A stretch of 64,000 nt of DNA from Aureobasidium sp. EXF-3400. Its lineage: Eukaryota > Ascomycota > Dothideomycetes > Dothideales > Saccotheciaceae. The position numbers and the translations under genes were made by a program. Shown piece by piece: positions 34,813 to 45,954 of this stretch. Numbering within the stretch: the first letter of the stretch is position 1; every line of letters begins with the position of its first letter. The stretch lies in NCBI GenBank assembly GCA_024195585.1, contig SWBL01000030.1:1-64000 (forward strand). Reading direction: 5' to 3'. The notes beneath the pieces were generated by a model that was not told the origin of the DNA, did not search any database, and saw nothing but the letters and a program-made list of their open reading frames with translations.

Positions 34813-37800
34813 CTAACGTTCATCCCATAACTCCCGGAACCTAGATCCTTGTTGCTGCAACAAAGCCTTTGGGTTGCCATACTCGACCAGTCTGCCTGCA
34901 TCCATGACACCCACAAAGTCAAACCCAGCAATGGTATCCAACTTATGAGCCACCGAGATGATAGTGTGCGCAGCGAACTCTTTCATGATTAGAGATTGAA
35001 TGTTGATATCCGTCTCAGTATCGATACTATAAAAGTTTGTCAGTGAACTAAGTTCAAAAAAGATGATGAAAAGAGAGGAAAGTTCCAGGCACACGAAAGG
35101 AAGGGATGAGTACTGACCTGCTAGTGGCTTCATCCATCACCAACACTTTGCCTTGATCTTTCCTTAGCAAAGCCCTGGCAATGTTGAAAAGTTGCTTGGA
35201 TCCTTGACTCAGATGTACATCTTCCATCTTGGCATCGAGTCCTCCTTTCGCATCGATAGTTTCCCAAAGTCCTGTCTGTTGCAGCACTTGCACCATGTTT
35301 TGATCCTCTAGGGTCGTGGAGTCGAGAGCGAGGTTCTCTCGAACGCTTTCCGGAAACAGAAAGGGCTCCTCGGCAATACAAATCAGGCGGGACCGTAGCG
35401 TTTCCCGACGGATGATCGAAAGATCAAGGCCATCTATGGTGATGGTTCCAGACTCTGGTGTGAGGAGATTGAACAGGGTCAAAAGAAGCGAGCTTTTGCC
35501 ACTCCCTGTTCGGCCGCAGAAACCAACCTTTGAGCCTGCCGGAATGGAGATGGAAATGTTGTCGAGCGTCATTCGCTCGCTATCAGATCTTTGGAGTGTC
35601 AGTATCGCATGATAACAACATGACTGGCTCTAAAAACCTACTTGTACTTCGCTGACAGATTGCTGATCTCGATGGAGCCTCGACTGGGCCAATCGAAAGA
35701 GGGCTCATAAGTCTCACTCTCTTGATCTTCAGTAACAGTCTCCTTTTCAAACTGCCTGATTCTAGCCACCGCACCAAGAGAGCTCTCAAGTTGCGTCCAA
35801 AACATGATCAAGTATTTGAGGTTAGTCGTGAACGAAATGATCTGTGTAAGTGCAATACCGGTGAAACCAGGCGAAGAGCTACCTCGCATGCCGACAACGA
35901 TACCTACCACCAGGACCGCGATAGCAGTGATGACTAACTCGAGTACTAATCCTAGCCAATTCTTCAGTGCCCAAATTAGATAATTTGGTCTTTGAGAACG
36001 ATCCACGATTTCGAAGTTGTGTTTGATGGAAGGTCGGCTCCAGTTGAATGCACGGATGGTTACCAGCCCATCGAGAGTCTCCATAAATTGTGTGCTGTTT
36101 TCAACATCAGCATTCGATGTTCAATCATGACCTTTCGGGACTCGTGAGTGACTTACTACACCGGAGCCTTTTCCTCAAGATCGAGGTGTCTCATTTGCCT
36201 CGAAGTTCTTAAGTAGACTCCTTGGACGAGGTAGAAGACGAGACCCAGTGCTGGTATGCTGATAGCTATCCAGGCGGAAGCTGAAGCAATTAGTCCTACC
36301 TGAGCGATACAAGTGAGAGTAGCTGAGATGCATTAGACATGAGTTTTGTGATAGATGTCAAGTCGCTTACTGGTTGTAACCACCATGACAGCTAGAGGTA
36401 ATGAGATGTCGAGCAGTTGTATGTCTTGGCTGAATCTGCTACCCTTTGAGTAATCTAATTGTAGTTTAGGCATCTAGTATGCACGTACCTTGTCAAGATA
36501 GTCCCGCTGTCGACTTTACTGAAGAATGAAAGTGGAGCACTGTAGATTGTTAGGCCTCAATTCGTTACGATGAACAGCCATCTAGACATACGACATGACG
36601 GTCTTAGCAAGAATGTTATGAAGCTGAATACCTGTCTTGACAGCCATCACATTGAACGACCACCTGGCCTTGTGTCAGTGGATTCTCATTTCTGTACCTT
36701 CCCCTGATCTCTGTACATACCAAGTGACTGCAGCAGAGAGTGCCAAAGCCACTATCTGAAGCGCTGTGTAAACGCCAATATAGTAGCCGTATCTCGAGTG
36801 AGACTCTTGCGTGTCCGCGTCCGCCCACCATTTGAGCCAGACCGCTTCTGCCGTTAGCCAGTACACGATTGCCGAGCGCAGACAAAATACTTACTAGGAA
36901 AGGTGCAGAAGAAGGCATATGCGAGCTGTAACAGAAGAAAGATTGCTCCCACTGTCCAACTGATGCACGCAAAGTAATACTTGTAGATGCCAAAGTCACC
37001 TCTTTGACGAGCTGCTTCCAGGGCCTTGTCGTCCACCTTGCTGACACTTTCAGTGGTAAGTGTCTTGCCAGTTCCCGCAGGCTCTCTACCACGTGCAACT
37101 TCTGGCGTGTTGTTGTCTGCTGGGCTAGCTACTATTGAGGTGATATATCTGGTTGCATCGTTGCCCGCAGCACACAACTCCTGGAAGGTGCCCTGTCCTT
37201 CGACTGTGCCGTTCGCAGAAAGAACAACAATATGGTCCGCCTTGGGTAGAAACTTGGATGCTCCGATCGTCATAATCACTGTTGTCTTCCATCCGCGCAA
37301 GAGACCCCGCTGTCCTAAGAGACGTTCAAAGATAATGGTCTTAGTGCTCAGATCTAGTTGGCTGAAAACATCGTCGAGAACGATGATAGGACATCTCGCG
37401 TAGACAGCACGAGCCAATGCCTTGGAAATGTGTTAGAAGGTATCACTTCAGTACGGTCATAGGTTAGACTTACGATGCGTTGCTTCTGTCCACCACTCAA
37501 CGCGAAGCCTTTACTACCGATCATCGTTGCATCGCCTTTCTGCAATGCTTCTAGATCGCTGTCTAGATCACAGGCATGAATTACCGATGAGTAGAGGTCC
37601 TGATCAAACTCAGAGAAAGTCGTGATGTTGGCTTGGATAGATGCGTTCTATGAGCAAAGTGAGTGGTTGGAACACAAACATTGATGAATAACAAGAACTC
37701 ACCATCAGCCAAGGAGATTGCTCGCACCACGCAATACTAGAGCTCGAAAGCTCGACTCTTCCTTCTGTCACAGGTGTTTCACCAAGTATTCCCTTCAGCA

Positions 37801-40074
37801 ATGTAGTCTTGCCACAAGCGACGGGGCCGGTAATCATGACCAAACTAGAAAAAGGCACCTCTAGGCTAAGGCTCTTAGTAGTCAACTGCTCACCATCTTT
37901 CCAACCAAACGAAGCATTGCAGATAGCCACAGCGTTGGAAAGGTTCGGGATACGACCGGTGAGAGAGTTTTCGCGGTTCGGCTGAGGCAATACGATGGTT
38001 CGGGTGTCACATCGTGCTGGAGATCGCAAGAAAGTTTCCAGGCGTGCGAAGCAGCCGATCGCCGAGCGAAATTCGATAAGGCCATTGATCAGCATGAAAA
38101 GAGGCTCAGATGCAAGAAGAATGAGAGCCAGTGACGTGAACAATTTGGTCGTATCAATCGCAGTATGGTCTTTGAAGGAAACACCGACGTAGATCGCAAA
38201 AGTCAGGACAGGGGCTATAAGCTGAGGCACGTTGCCTATGAAGCCAGTCCGTCAGGCATATCCCATCGTATGGTAGCGAACGTTGGCTCAGAATAATGTC
38301 ACGTACCTATAGCGACTGAGATGGAGGAAAGGGTACGAAACCGAGTGGCTCGTTCAAGCTCGTGCATACGAGAAAGACGCAGAAGACTCCCCACCCTCGA
38401 AGTCAACCCAGAAAGTTTGATAGCTTTCATAGAGCCGAGGATCGAAGTAGTTATACCTGAAAAGATTAGCATAGCCCGTCTTGTGCTTCTGAAACACGAA
38501 GCTTCTCGTAAAGCCTTACCAATTCTTGCTTGTACCTTTTCAATCCATAGGAGCTGAAACGAAGCAGTGTAGCCAGAGAACCATATCGTAGTACCTATTG
38601 CAACTGCATAGCAGTCAGTACAACGAGATCAAATAAGTCAGCAAGACGGGTGCTTACCTAGAGCAACGATGACAGGACCCACACATGCAGCACCAAGCTC
38701 GATCTCGAGCAGCCACGTGGCAATAGCGACCTGGAAAATGTTTGCCCACATCTCGTGCAAGTCTATGAGACCACGAGTTGCACGCTCAACATCGGTGCTC
38801 ATCAATGTGATTGAAGCTTTGTTGTCTTTTGCCACAGCGACAATATTGGTAGCTTTACCATAGACTGCTGTGATGAGTGTGCCGCGAAGCATGCTTAAAA
38901 ATCTGTAATGTCTGTGCCAGTATAGAGCAGATGTGGTCTGTATAGAGTATTAGTTGGCAACATATATTATAATGTTGGACATTGTACTCACGGCAAGACC
39001 AAAATATACAACGAAATAGGCGCCGATCAGTCCATAGCCGATGTTCTTGTCTTCCACATCTGCATGTTTGAGATAGTCGAGTAGCCTCCTTAGGAGCAGC
39101 GGCTGGCAGAAGGTAAGAGCTAACAGTGCCAGTCTAGGGATGATCGGCACAAGTATCGGCCATTTAAGCAAGGAAAAGAGGACTCTTTTCAGGTCCGGCG
39201 ATCCACTTCTTGATTCTGGTAAAATCATCAATATCTCAAGCAGATGCATACTGAATCATGCGTACTCACGTTTGTCCCATTCTTGAGAAAACCGGCCACT
39301 GAGTGTTTCGGATGCAACATCGTCACTGACGGCATACAGATCCTCTGGCTTCAATAAGTGACGAGCGCCCTGCCAGATCAGACGGTTCAACCACGATAAG
39401 AGTGCTTGACCATAAATGCCGCTAAAGTCTTCCGGACTCATGTTCCTCTCTGCATTGTAATAAGCTCTTTTACTTCTAGCCTCGAGCAAAAGAACCACAG
39501 CTTTGACGGCAAACGCAACCGTGAAGATGTTGCGAATGCGATTAGAAAAGTGCGGCATCAACCAGAGTGTTCGGAGCGTGGCAGCATCAAGTATGACAGT
39601 AGCGAAGAGGTAGGCATTGAGTAACATGGATGGCCGAAGGGACCTTGAATGTTCCATATACGACAAGGCCAGAAGAGCAATAGTGGAGCCGAAAGACAAC
39701 ACCGAGGCTGCCATCGATGGTTTCCATGCTTGCAGTTCTGTGTCGTCCGCGAACAGGCCAATCAAGGCCAATTGGAAAACAGCAAGTACTGCAATGACCG
39801 ACTAGGAAGTTGTCGTCGTGAGCAGCAGCTTCCGCTTCAAGATAGCTCACGAACTCACTAACTTGACATATTTGAAATTTGAACCTTTGATTTTAGGCCG
39901 CACACGACAAAGCGTCTTGAACCTCAAGGGAGCAAAACAGAGCAACAATACAGAAGGCACGATGGAGAAAAAGTAAAACTCGAAAGCATAAGTAAAATCA
40001 AAGCCTTGTCGACAACCTTCAACCGCAGGCCCAAAAGCGCTGTCGGCGGCTGGGGAACAGACGGCAGAACTCAT
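34813..40074 (-). CDS. ABCC-type full-size ABC transporter (multidrug/conjugate exporter)
   Basis: I assemble 17 exons: 40074-39859, 39801-39270, 39215-38992, 38937-38658, 38603-38520, 38456-38307, 38235-37703, 37647-37474, 37420-36895, 36847-36721, 36663-36592, 36539-36489, 36438-36371, 36322-36157, 36094-35642, 35588-35118, 35026-34813; 1446 aa. The order is a five-helix TMD0-like N-terminus, TMD1, NBD1, TMD2, NBD2. NBD1 has Walker A GPVACGKTT, signature LSGGQKQR and Walker B IVLDDVFSQLD, with Asp for the catalytic Glu as usual in ABCC proteins. NBD2 has GRTGSGKSS, a signature changed to LSQGSKQ, MDEATSS and H-loop SVAHKLDT. It probably exports conjugates or drugs at the vacuole or plasma membrane. 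All junctions keep frame; several are hand-chosen, especially the short exons 11-13. Confidence 0.85.
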
Positions 40075-40503
40075 GTTTCGTGAATGCAGAAGAGCATGAG
40101 AAAGCAAGATGGGTTACTGGAGGTCTATGAGATCCAGGGATTCGATGAAGCAGAACTTATCTTTTTGTTTTGACATCAAAGTGTAGCCTGAAATACATCG
40201 AGCTATCGCGACGACGCCGAGGGGGCGTTTTTGTGGCTGCATCAGATAGGAAGGTCAGAGCAAGGTAATAGGTCTGAGCCGTTGAAGGATTGATCTTCGC
40301 TGGACTATATTTAGACCATTGACCGCAAGCGGATGATATGCAGTTTTCGAACAGTGCAATGAGCTAGCTAACAAGTTGATGTGTCCAAGTTTTTCTGAAG
40401 CAGGGGAGATGTTTTGAGAAGACGAAAGCAATGACCTCGTGGATACTCTACGTAGAATTGAGGTGCATTATATTTTCTAATACCCATCATTTCTTCATCA
40501 AAT

Positions 40504-40598
40504 GGGGTTGTGGTCTAGTGGTATGACATCTTCTTAGCATTGTTCTCTGAGCAGTCCTGAGTTGGAGAAGGTTCTGGGTTCGATTCCCAGCTACTCCA
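40504..40598 (+). tRNA. tRNA-Ala (AGC) with intron
   Basis: Acceptor GGGGTTG pairs with CTACTCC (591-597 of this kb) with one T-T mismatch, and includes G3-T70, the alanine identity pair. The T arm CTGGG-TTCGATT-CCCAG is perfect. The anticodon stem TCTTC (40529-40533) pairs with GGAGA (40564-40568), with loop TT-AGC-A and a 23-nt intron at about 40540-40562. A T5 run follows the discriminator A. Confidence 0.8.
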
Positions 40599-40796
40599 TT
40601 TTTGCCAATTCGTCACCGTCCAAAGTAACGAGAAGTATATGTTGTTTTGCTCACCAAGAATGTACAACCATTGATCTGGTGTTACGGCTAAAAGAGTGAA
40701 GCGATTTTTTTTTGGGAAGTTTGAACTGGAGATAGCATGCCATATATACACATTCCTACTTTTAAGCTGGTGTCATAAACCTCATATCAAAATCGT

Positions 40797-42083
40797 CTAT
40801 TGCTTGGCCGAGAGCACGCTGGTAACAGCCTCAAGGACCTTGGCGTGGACAGCCTTGGGTGCAGCAACAACACCCTTGTTGTTCTTCAATGTTCTGCCGA
40901 CAGAGAAATCAAGACGCTTGCCCTGAGCATCGGTGACCTCACCACCAGCCTCACGCACAATCAGGTCACCAGCAGCGTGGTCCCAGATCTTCTCTTGGTA
41001 GTCCTTCTTGACGGGCAGGCGGAGGTAGATGTCGCCAGCGCCACGAGCAATGCTGGCGTACTTTGCTTGCGAGTCCATGCGAACTGAGGGCTTGGTGATG
41101 CCGAGCTTGGAGGCGATTTGAGCTTGGTCGCCGTGAGCGCTGTGGGCAGCCTCGACGGACTCGCAGAAAGTGGCACTGCTGATGTCGTTGACGGTCTTCA
41201 TGGAGATAGGAGTGGCGTCCTTGAGAGCGCCACGGGTCAAGGGACGGCTGTCGGCGCCCTTGCCGAGAATTGCAGACATGAGAACACCCTTGCCCTCAGC
41301 ATCGGTGGCATTGGCACCAAGGTCTTCGGTCAATGGAGCGCTGTCGTCGATGGGAAGGTTAGGGCATCCGAGGACACCGACCTTGACGTCGCCGTCGACC
41401 ATGAGGGCAAGGCAGACTGCATACTGGCCGCCACGGAGGAAACCCTTGGTACCGTCGATGGGGTCAAGAGCCCAGATGCGACCCCTGTTTCCGCCCTGGC
41501 TGGCACCCATGTCGAGAACGTCGAGCATGCGGTCGTCGCTCTCAATGGGGCCTCCGAGAGTCTTCTCAGCAGCATCGTCGTCGAGCTTGGCCTCCTTGAC
41601 CAGATCCCATACAGTCTTCTTGAGGTCGGCGTTCTCACGCAAGTCCTTGGCCTCCTCTTCACCAACAACCTCATCGTCGGGGAAGTTGGCCTTGATGGCA
41701 GCGATGATCAGGGCCTGAGCACCGAAGTCGCCGATGGTGACGGGCGAAGCATCTGACTTGTTGAGGGTGCCCTTGGCGTGGCTGTGGAAGACCTGCTTGG
41801 TCAGGATAGCAGCGCGTTGGACAGCGAGGAGGGCAACGTTGAGCTCTTTCGAGTAATCGGTAGACATGGCGGCAGTGTTGGAGTAGGTTCGTGGGGGATT
41901 GATATGGCGTGAGAGAAGGCGGAGTCGAGGGAGGAACGGTGTGAATAGTGAAAATGCCAGGATGAAGAGCGAAACGACGAGAATTGGATGTCGACGTAGT
42001 GCTCTGGGAATCTTTGGACACGCCATCAACGCTAATGAATTCTGAAGCTCCGACAGGGGAGTAAGGTGGGGCTGAGCTGCCAT
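40797..42083 (-). CDS. MET22: 3'(2'),5'-bisphosphate nucleotidase (Hal2/Met22)
   Basis: Single exon, 428 aa from ATG 42083, or 356 aa from ATG 41867, which is the usual Hal2 length. The enzyme removes the 3' phosphate of PAP, a by-product of sulfate assimilation, and in yeast is the Li+/Na+-sensitive target of salt stress. Metal-site motifs are WALDPIDGTKGF, VGEEEA and the late WDHAAGDLIVREAGG. Both ATGs have good contexts (CCGCC before each). The extra 72 residues carry a hydrophobic stretch (PILVVSLFILAFSLFTPFL) between Arg clusters, which could be a membrane anchor or targeting signal if used. The longer start is given here but may be 5' leader. Confidence 0.9.
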   Translation of the reverse strand: MAAQPHLTPLSELQNSLALMACPKIPRALRRHPILVVSLFILAFSLFTPFLPRLRLLSRHINPPRTYSNTAAMSTDYSKELNVALLAVQRAAILTKQVFHSHAKGTLNKSDASPVTIGDFGAQALIIAAIKANFPDDEVVGEEEAKDLRENADLKKTVWDLVKEAKLDDDAAEKTLGGPIESDDRMLDVLDMGASQGGNRGRIWALDPIDGTKGFLRGGQYAVCLALMVDGDVKVGVLGCPNLPIDDSAPLTEDLGANATDAEGKGVLMSAILGKGADSRPLTRGALKDATPISMKTVNDISSATFCESVEAAHSAHGDQAQIASKLGITKPSVRMDSQAKYASIARGAGDIYLRLPVKKDYQEKIWDHAAGDLIVREAGGEVTDAQGKRLDFSVGRTLKNNKGVVAAPKAVHAKVLEAVTSVLSAKQ

Positions 42084-42638
42084 GGCGGGGTGGGATGTTG
42101 TTCATCAACGACTTTTTTTGTCAGGAATTAATCGATTCTCACTATGAACTCGACGCAGCTACTCAAACGATTGTTCAAAATACAGATTGCTCAGGTGCTT
42201 GTTACAATGTCCTCCCAATTGTTCTTCTTGCTGGTACTCAACTCGAAACTGAGACAAGGGAGTCTACCCTCTACCATCACGCGGTCACAACTTCGACAAG
42301 TCACAACAATGACACACATTATTACTCCTTTGAGCGTATATCGAAGAAACCTCCTCGAGTTCGTAGTAGAATTATACTATTATTACCTCGGCCTTAGACT
42401 GCCCGCTGCCTCTCGTGTGTATCGCCAAAGGATGTTGTTTGGTACGACTTTGCTGGAAACCATGACGCAAGCGGCTCTGCTCGCGACCATGAATCCTGTT
42501 TGTGCAATTGAGCATTCATATCAACCCAACCTCTCCCTGCCCTGTTTGTGGCTGAAGGAGAGTATTCATATGTGGCTCATTCCTACCCATCCATAGAGAT
42601 ATCTTTCTCTTTGATCAAATATCCAGTCCCTCAAAACC
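42084..42638. other. intergenic promoter region
   Basis: This lies between the divergent HAL2-like gene (start 42083 minus) and the small gene at 42639 plus. Short open frames here are not supported by motifs. Confidence 0.45.
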
Positions 42639-43023
42639 ATGACATCCTCAGAAGTCACCCAAAGATCAACACAGGGCGGCCAGCAAGTTGCTGCCAACCA
42701 ACCACAATATGCTCGTGAAGAAAAAGAGCAAAGTGCTAGCGCAAGCGCAAGTGCCGGTGTATGTTGTGTTCGTTGTCGGGTGTATGGATCTGGAGAGCTG
42801 ACTCGTCTCACAGCTCAATCTGAATCTTTTCGGCGCAGTCTCAGGAGCCTTTTCCGGCAAGTCTAAGAAAGAGAAACAGGCCGACGGTAGCGAGGTCGAG
42901 CACAGAAAAGACAACTCAGCAATCAAAGGCGTGGCCATGGGTAATGGCAGTGCTGCCGGAGCTGCGGATGCCGAGACGCATGGCAGGGAGATGCGCGAGC
43001 GTATTCTAGCTGGCGAGAAGTAA
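42639..43023 (+). CDS. small G/A/S-rich soluble protein, unknown
   Basis: Exons are 42639-42758 and 42814-43023 (55-nt intron GTATGT...ACAG, phase 0), giving 109 aa. It starts MTSSEVTQRS, has an (SA)n run ending at the junction, then LNLFGAVSGAFSGKSKKEK and a charged C-terminal helix ending RERILAGEK. There is no signal peptide or membrane segment. Its stop is 76 bp from the stop of MED7 (convergent). I do not recognise a named family. Confidence 0.65.
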
Positions 43024-43099
43024 ATGTAATGAGGTGCATGAGTTGATGACCGGTGGAAGGGAAGCAGGAAGTCGTGATAGACTAGCTGTGGTAATGGCA

Positions 43100-43865
43100 T
43101 CAATCGTCGAGATCATGTTCCAGAGCTTCGTACATGGCTTTGTGTATGCTGTCGGTGGGTCGAGGTGCTTCTGAGTCCAAGAACTTCTCTTGCTTTGTGG
43201 GTGTTTCGATGTTGTCCGAGACAGCGTTGCTGCGGATGTCGCCCAAGACTTGGTGCATGCGATCCTTTGCGACATTGACGCCCTTGATCTGAGCTCTGAT
43301 CTTGTCTAATTGGTCCTCCATGGTCATGATCAGACTCTCACGTGCTTGGTGAGGACGGTAGCGATTGATCAAGTCGTGCAGGTTGTAGAAGAGAGTCTGT
43401 AGGTGCTCGACCTTTTCCGGGCCTTGTGTAGGATTGACAGACAGGGTGCCGACCAGTTCGAGAAAGTTGAGAAGTACGGCGCGTGTCAAGGTCTGTAGAT
43501 GGGGAGTCGGATCGAGGTGGGCTACATCTGCGGGATAGAGCTCTTGGATTCCTGCTTGGGCAAGCGATTGTGCTGGTTGCGCCAACTGCTCTTCATCAGC
43601 CTCTTAGTCTTCGATTCATCCAGTATATACGCACGTCATGCTGCGCCCCAAAGCTCTTGTAGCGACCATCTGCTGGTGGTTCGGGAGGGATCAGGTATCG
43701 CAGCTCGGCCGGCAACGACTCCACATCGACTTGGTTGGTGTTTGTGGCAGCCTCGTTGCGAATCTGGCGGACCTTTGTGACATTCTGCTTGGTAAAGTGC
43801 TTGTAGTACGGCGGGGGAGTCGGAAAGGCAGCCGACAGCATGCGCGCCTGTGCCTGGTCTGCCAT
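43100..43865 (-). CDS. MED7: Mediator complex subunit 7
   Basis: Exons are 43865-43635 and 43585-43100 (49-nt intron GTGCGT...GCAG), giving 238 aa. The N-terminal AAFPTPPPYYKHFT and LIPPEPP, and the post-intron AGIQELYP and LNFLELVG blocks, are the Med7 signatures, followed by the conserved helical part with QARESLIMTMEDQ. Med7 pairs with Med21 as the hinge of the Mediator middle module, linking activators to RNA polymerase II. It is divergent from the PAP2 gene, starts 167 bp apart. Confidence 0.93.
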
Positions 43866-44032
43866 GCTGTTGCTGTCACTGATGGCAAAGTGGTGGTAAA
43901 GGCGGAACTGCAAAGGGCCCAAATCTGGGGAGGCAGCCACAGCACCAGCCACATCATCGACTTACTCCCTAACGCCTCCCTGTTCTTTTGGCTCACTTGC
44001 TCTCTGTGTCACTTCGCTTGCAAGTGTCGATT

Positions 44033-45093
44033 ATGCCCGGATCCGAGTCTCATACAGACTCGAGGAGAAGACCTTCTTCGGATTCCTTGACCGAGACCAT
44101 TCTGAACATCTGGCGGGAGAAATGTGTACTGCTCTACTCATATCCATCTCTATGCGCAGCCAGCTGACGCTTCACAGCAACCATATGCTGCTGATTACAT
44201 CGGTCTTGCCATAATACTTCCAATCTGGATATGTCTCCAACTTTTCATCTTCACCGAACCATTCCATCGCATGTTCGCTTTGGATGATCGAAGAATCCAA
44301 TACCCTCATGCCGACATCGAACATGTGCCCGTACCCTGGCTATTGATCTATGCTGGTTTATTCCCTTTTATCATTCTTCTCGTGTGGAATTTTGCCTTCT
44401 CCAGACCACACAAGACCCACGTTACCCTTCTAGGCTTTGGTATAAGTCTCCTCACAACTCTATTCATAACAGATGTACATATATCCCAAAATCCCACTTC
44501 CCACATCACCTACTGACCAACAAATCACACAGGTCATCAAAAACGCAGTAGGCAGACCCAGACCCGACCTCCTCGCCCGCTGCAACCCCAAACCCGGCAC
44601 CCCAGAACACCAACTAATCTCCTACACCGTCTGCACAAACCCAAACCACCACGTCTTGCACGACGGCTGGCGCAGTTTCCCTTCCGGCCACAGTAGCTTT
44701 TCTTTCTCTGGTCTAGGCTACCTTTCCTTTTTCCTCATTTCTCAATTGCGCATTTTACATCCCAGAGCAGGACTTTATCGTACCCTTGTTGCGTTTTCTC
44801 CTCTGTTGGGTGCCGCCTTGATTGCAATTTCCAGATTGGAGGATTATCGCCATGATGTTTTTGATGTTGTCGTGGGCAGTTCATTGGGGCTGGGGATTGC
44901 GTTTGGGACTTGGAGGAGGTGGTTCCCGGCCCTGTCGAGTAGGGCTTGTGATGAACCGTATGATGCTTTTGAGGAGGATGGTGCTGCTGACCAGAATGTG
45001 TTTGAGAGGATCAGGGATGAGGAGGAGATGGTTGGTCAGGGGTTTGAGATGCAGAGTAGAGATGGTGGTTACTTGGGTACTGCCGTTCGATAG
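44033..45093 (+). CDS. PAP2-type lipid phosphate phosphatase (Dpp1/Lpp1-like)
   Basis: Exons are 44033-44125, 44178-44474 and 44533-45093 (introns 52 and 58 nt), giving 316 aa. The three phosphatase motifs are KNAVGRPRP (at the second junction), PSGHSSF and SRLEDYRHDVFD, with about six membrane spans around them. Such enzymes dephosphorylate diacylglycerol pyrophosphate and phosphatidate at vacuolar or Golgi membranes. The short MPGSESHTDSRRR start and the acidic tail are cytosolic by analogy. It shares a short divergent promoter with MED7. Confidence 0.9.
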
Positions 45094-45673
45094 ATTTGCT
45101 GCTCATCAAATACAAGATTTTGCAAGCATATATGCTGTATCGTAGCTTCTGGCCATCCCCTGACTGGACCTCGATATCCATCCTCATGTGTCTACTCTCC
45201 TCAGTGGAGTGCATGTTCTACCGTTACAAGACGTGGATATTATCACACTTTGCTCGTCACATGAAATCAAGACCAACAGAAACTTTGTATAAACATCCTT
45301 CTTTGTTCATTTCGACTCTGCGCGTATGGAAAAGCGCCTTGATTCTTCTCCCTTTCTCTCTGGGTATCAACAACATGTGCAATAAAAGAAAAACAACAAC
45401 GAAAGTGAAATCGAAAACCCAAAAACCAAGTATTCCTTCTCATCTTCCTACTCAAAACAAATAACAGAAATCCGCAAATGCAATGTAAAACCCTTTTCTT
45501 CAATATTCCCTTCCCTTTCAATGCACTCCGTTCGCTATGCATAATAACAGTAATCCTTTTTTTCCTTCCTTCATCTTGGTGTAATGAAACAATTCTCTTC
45601 TTGATTCTCGTGATAGAAACGCGTCGAGTAGAACGAACGAACGAACAAGCCATGTCGAGTTTCGACGACCATT
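45094..45673. other. intergenic 3' region of PAP2 gene
   Basis: A/T-rich tail with poly-A-like stretches (45385-45425) and a short GAAC tetranucleotide run (about 45631-45650). No gene is supported. Confidence 0.45.
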
Positions 45674-45873
45674 ATGGCGAGCTAAGTCGTAAGACCAGCT
45701 GCAAACCAGGCAGATGGCGAGCTAAGTCTTGACTGACCAGCTGCAAACCAGAAAATTGGCGAGCTAGCACAATGGCCGGCTGCAAACCAGATGATGGCGA
45801 GCTAGTTGTGAGCCAGCTGCAAACCATGAGAACAATGGCGAGCTAGTCTTTGGTGGACCAGCTGCAAACCAAA
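45674..45873. repeat. five-copy imperfect ~40-bp minisatellite
   Basis: Copies begin at 45674, 45714, 45755, 45794 and 45835. Each has a conserved TGGCGAGCTA block and, 8-16 bases on, a CAGCTGCAAACCA block (one copy reads CGGCTGCAAACCA); the spacers differ in length and sequence. So two short blocks are conserved while the bases between them drift. The array lies between the converging 3' ends of the PAP2 gene and the disordered-protein gene. Confidence 0.9.
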
Positions 45874-45954
45874 GGCTCCTTGACGTTTTCTTTCGACTGT
45901 GTTTGTAGATTTGTTCGTCTGATCTCGCGTTGCTTGGGCGGTCTGAGGAGTGTC

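Noticed and set aside
41118..41756. 212-codon plus-strand open frame
   Set aside because: Antisense to the Hal2-like gene; no motifs.
43086..43100. Possible overlap of the small 42639 gene with MED7
   Set aside because: The stop at 43023 is clear and the two genes converge without overlap.
45631..45650. GAAC tetranucleotide run as a separate repeat feature
   Set aside because: Only about four copies; too short to treat as more than a minor microsatellite.
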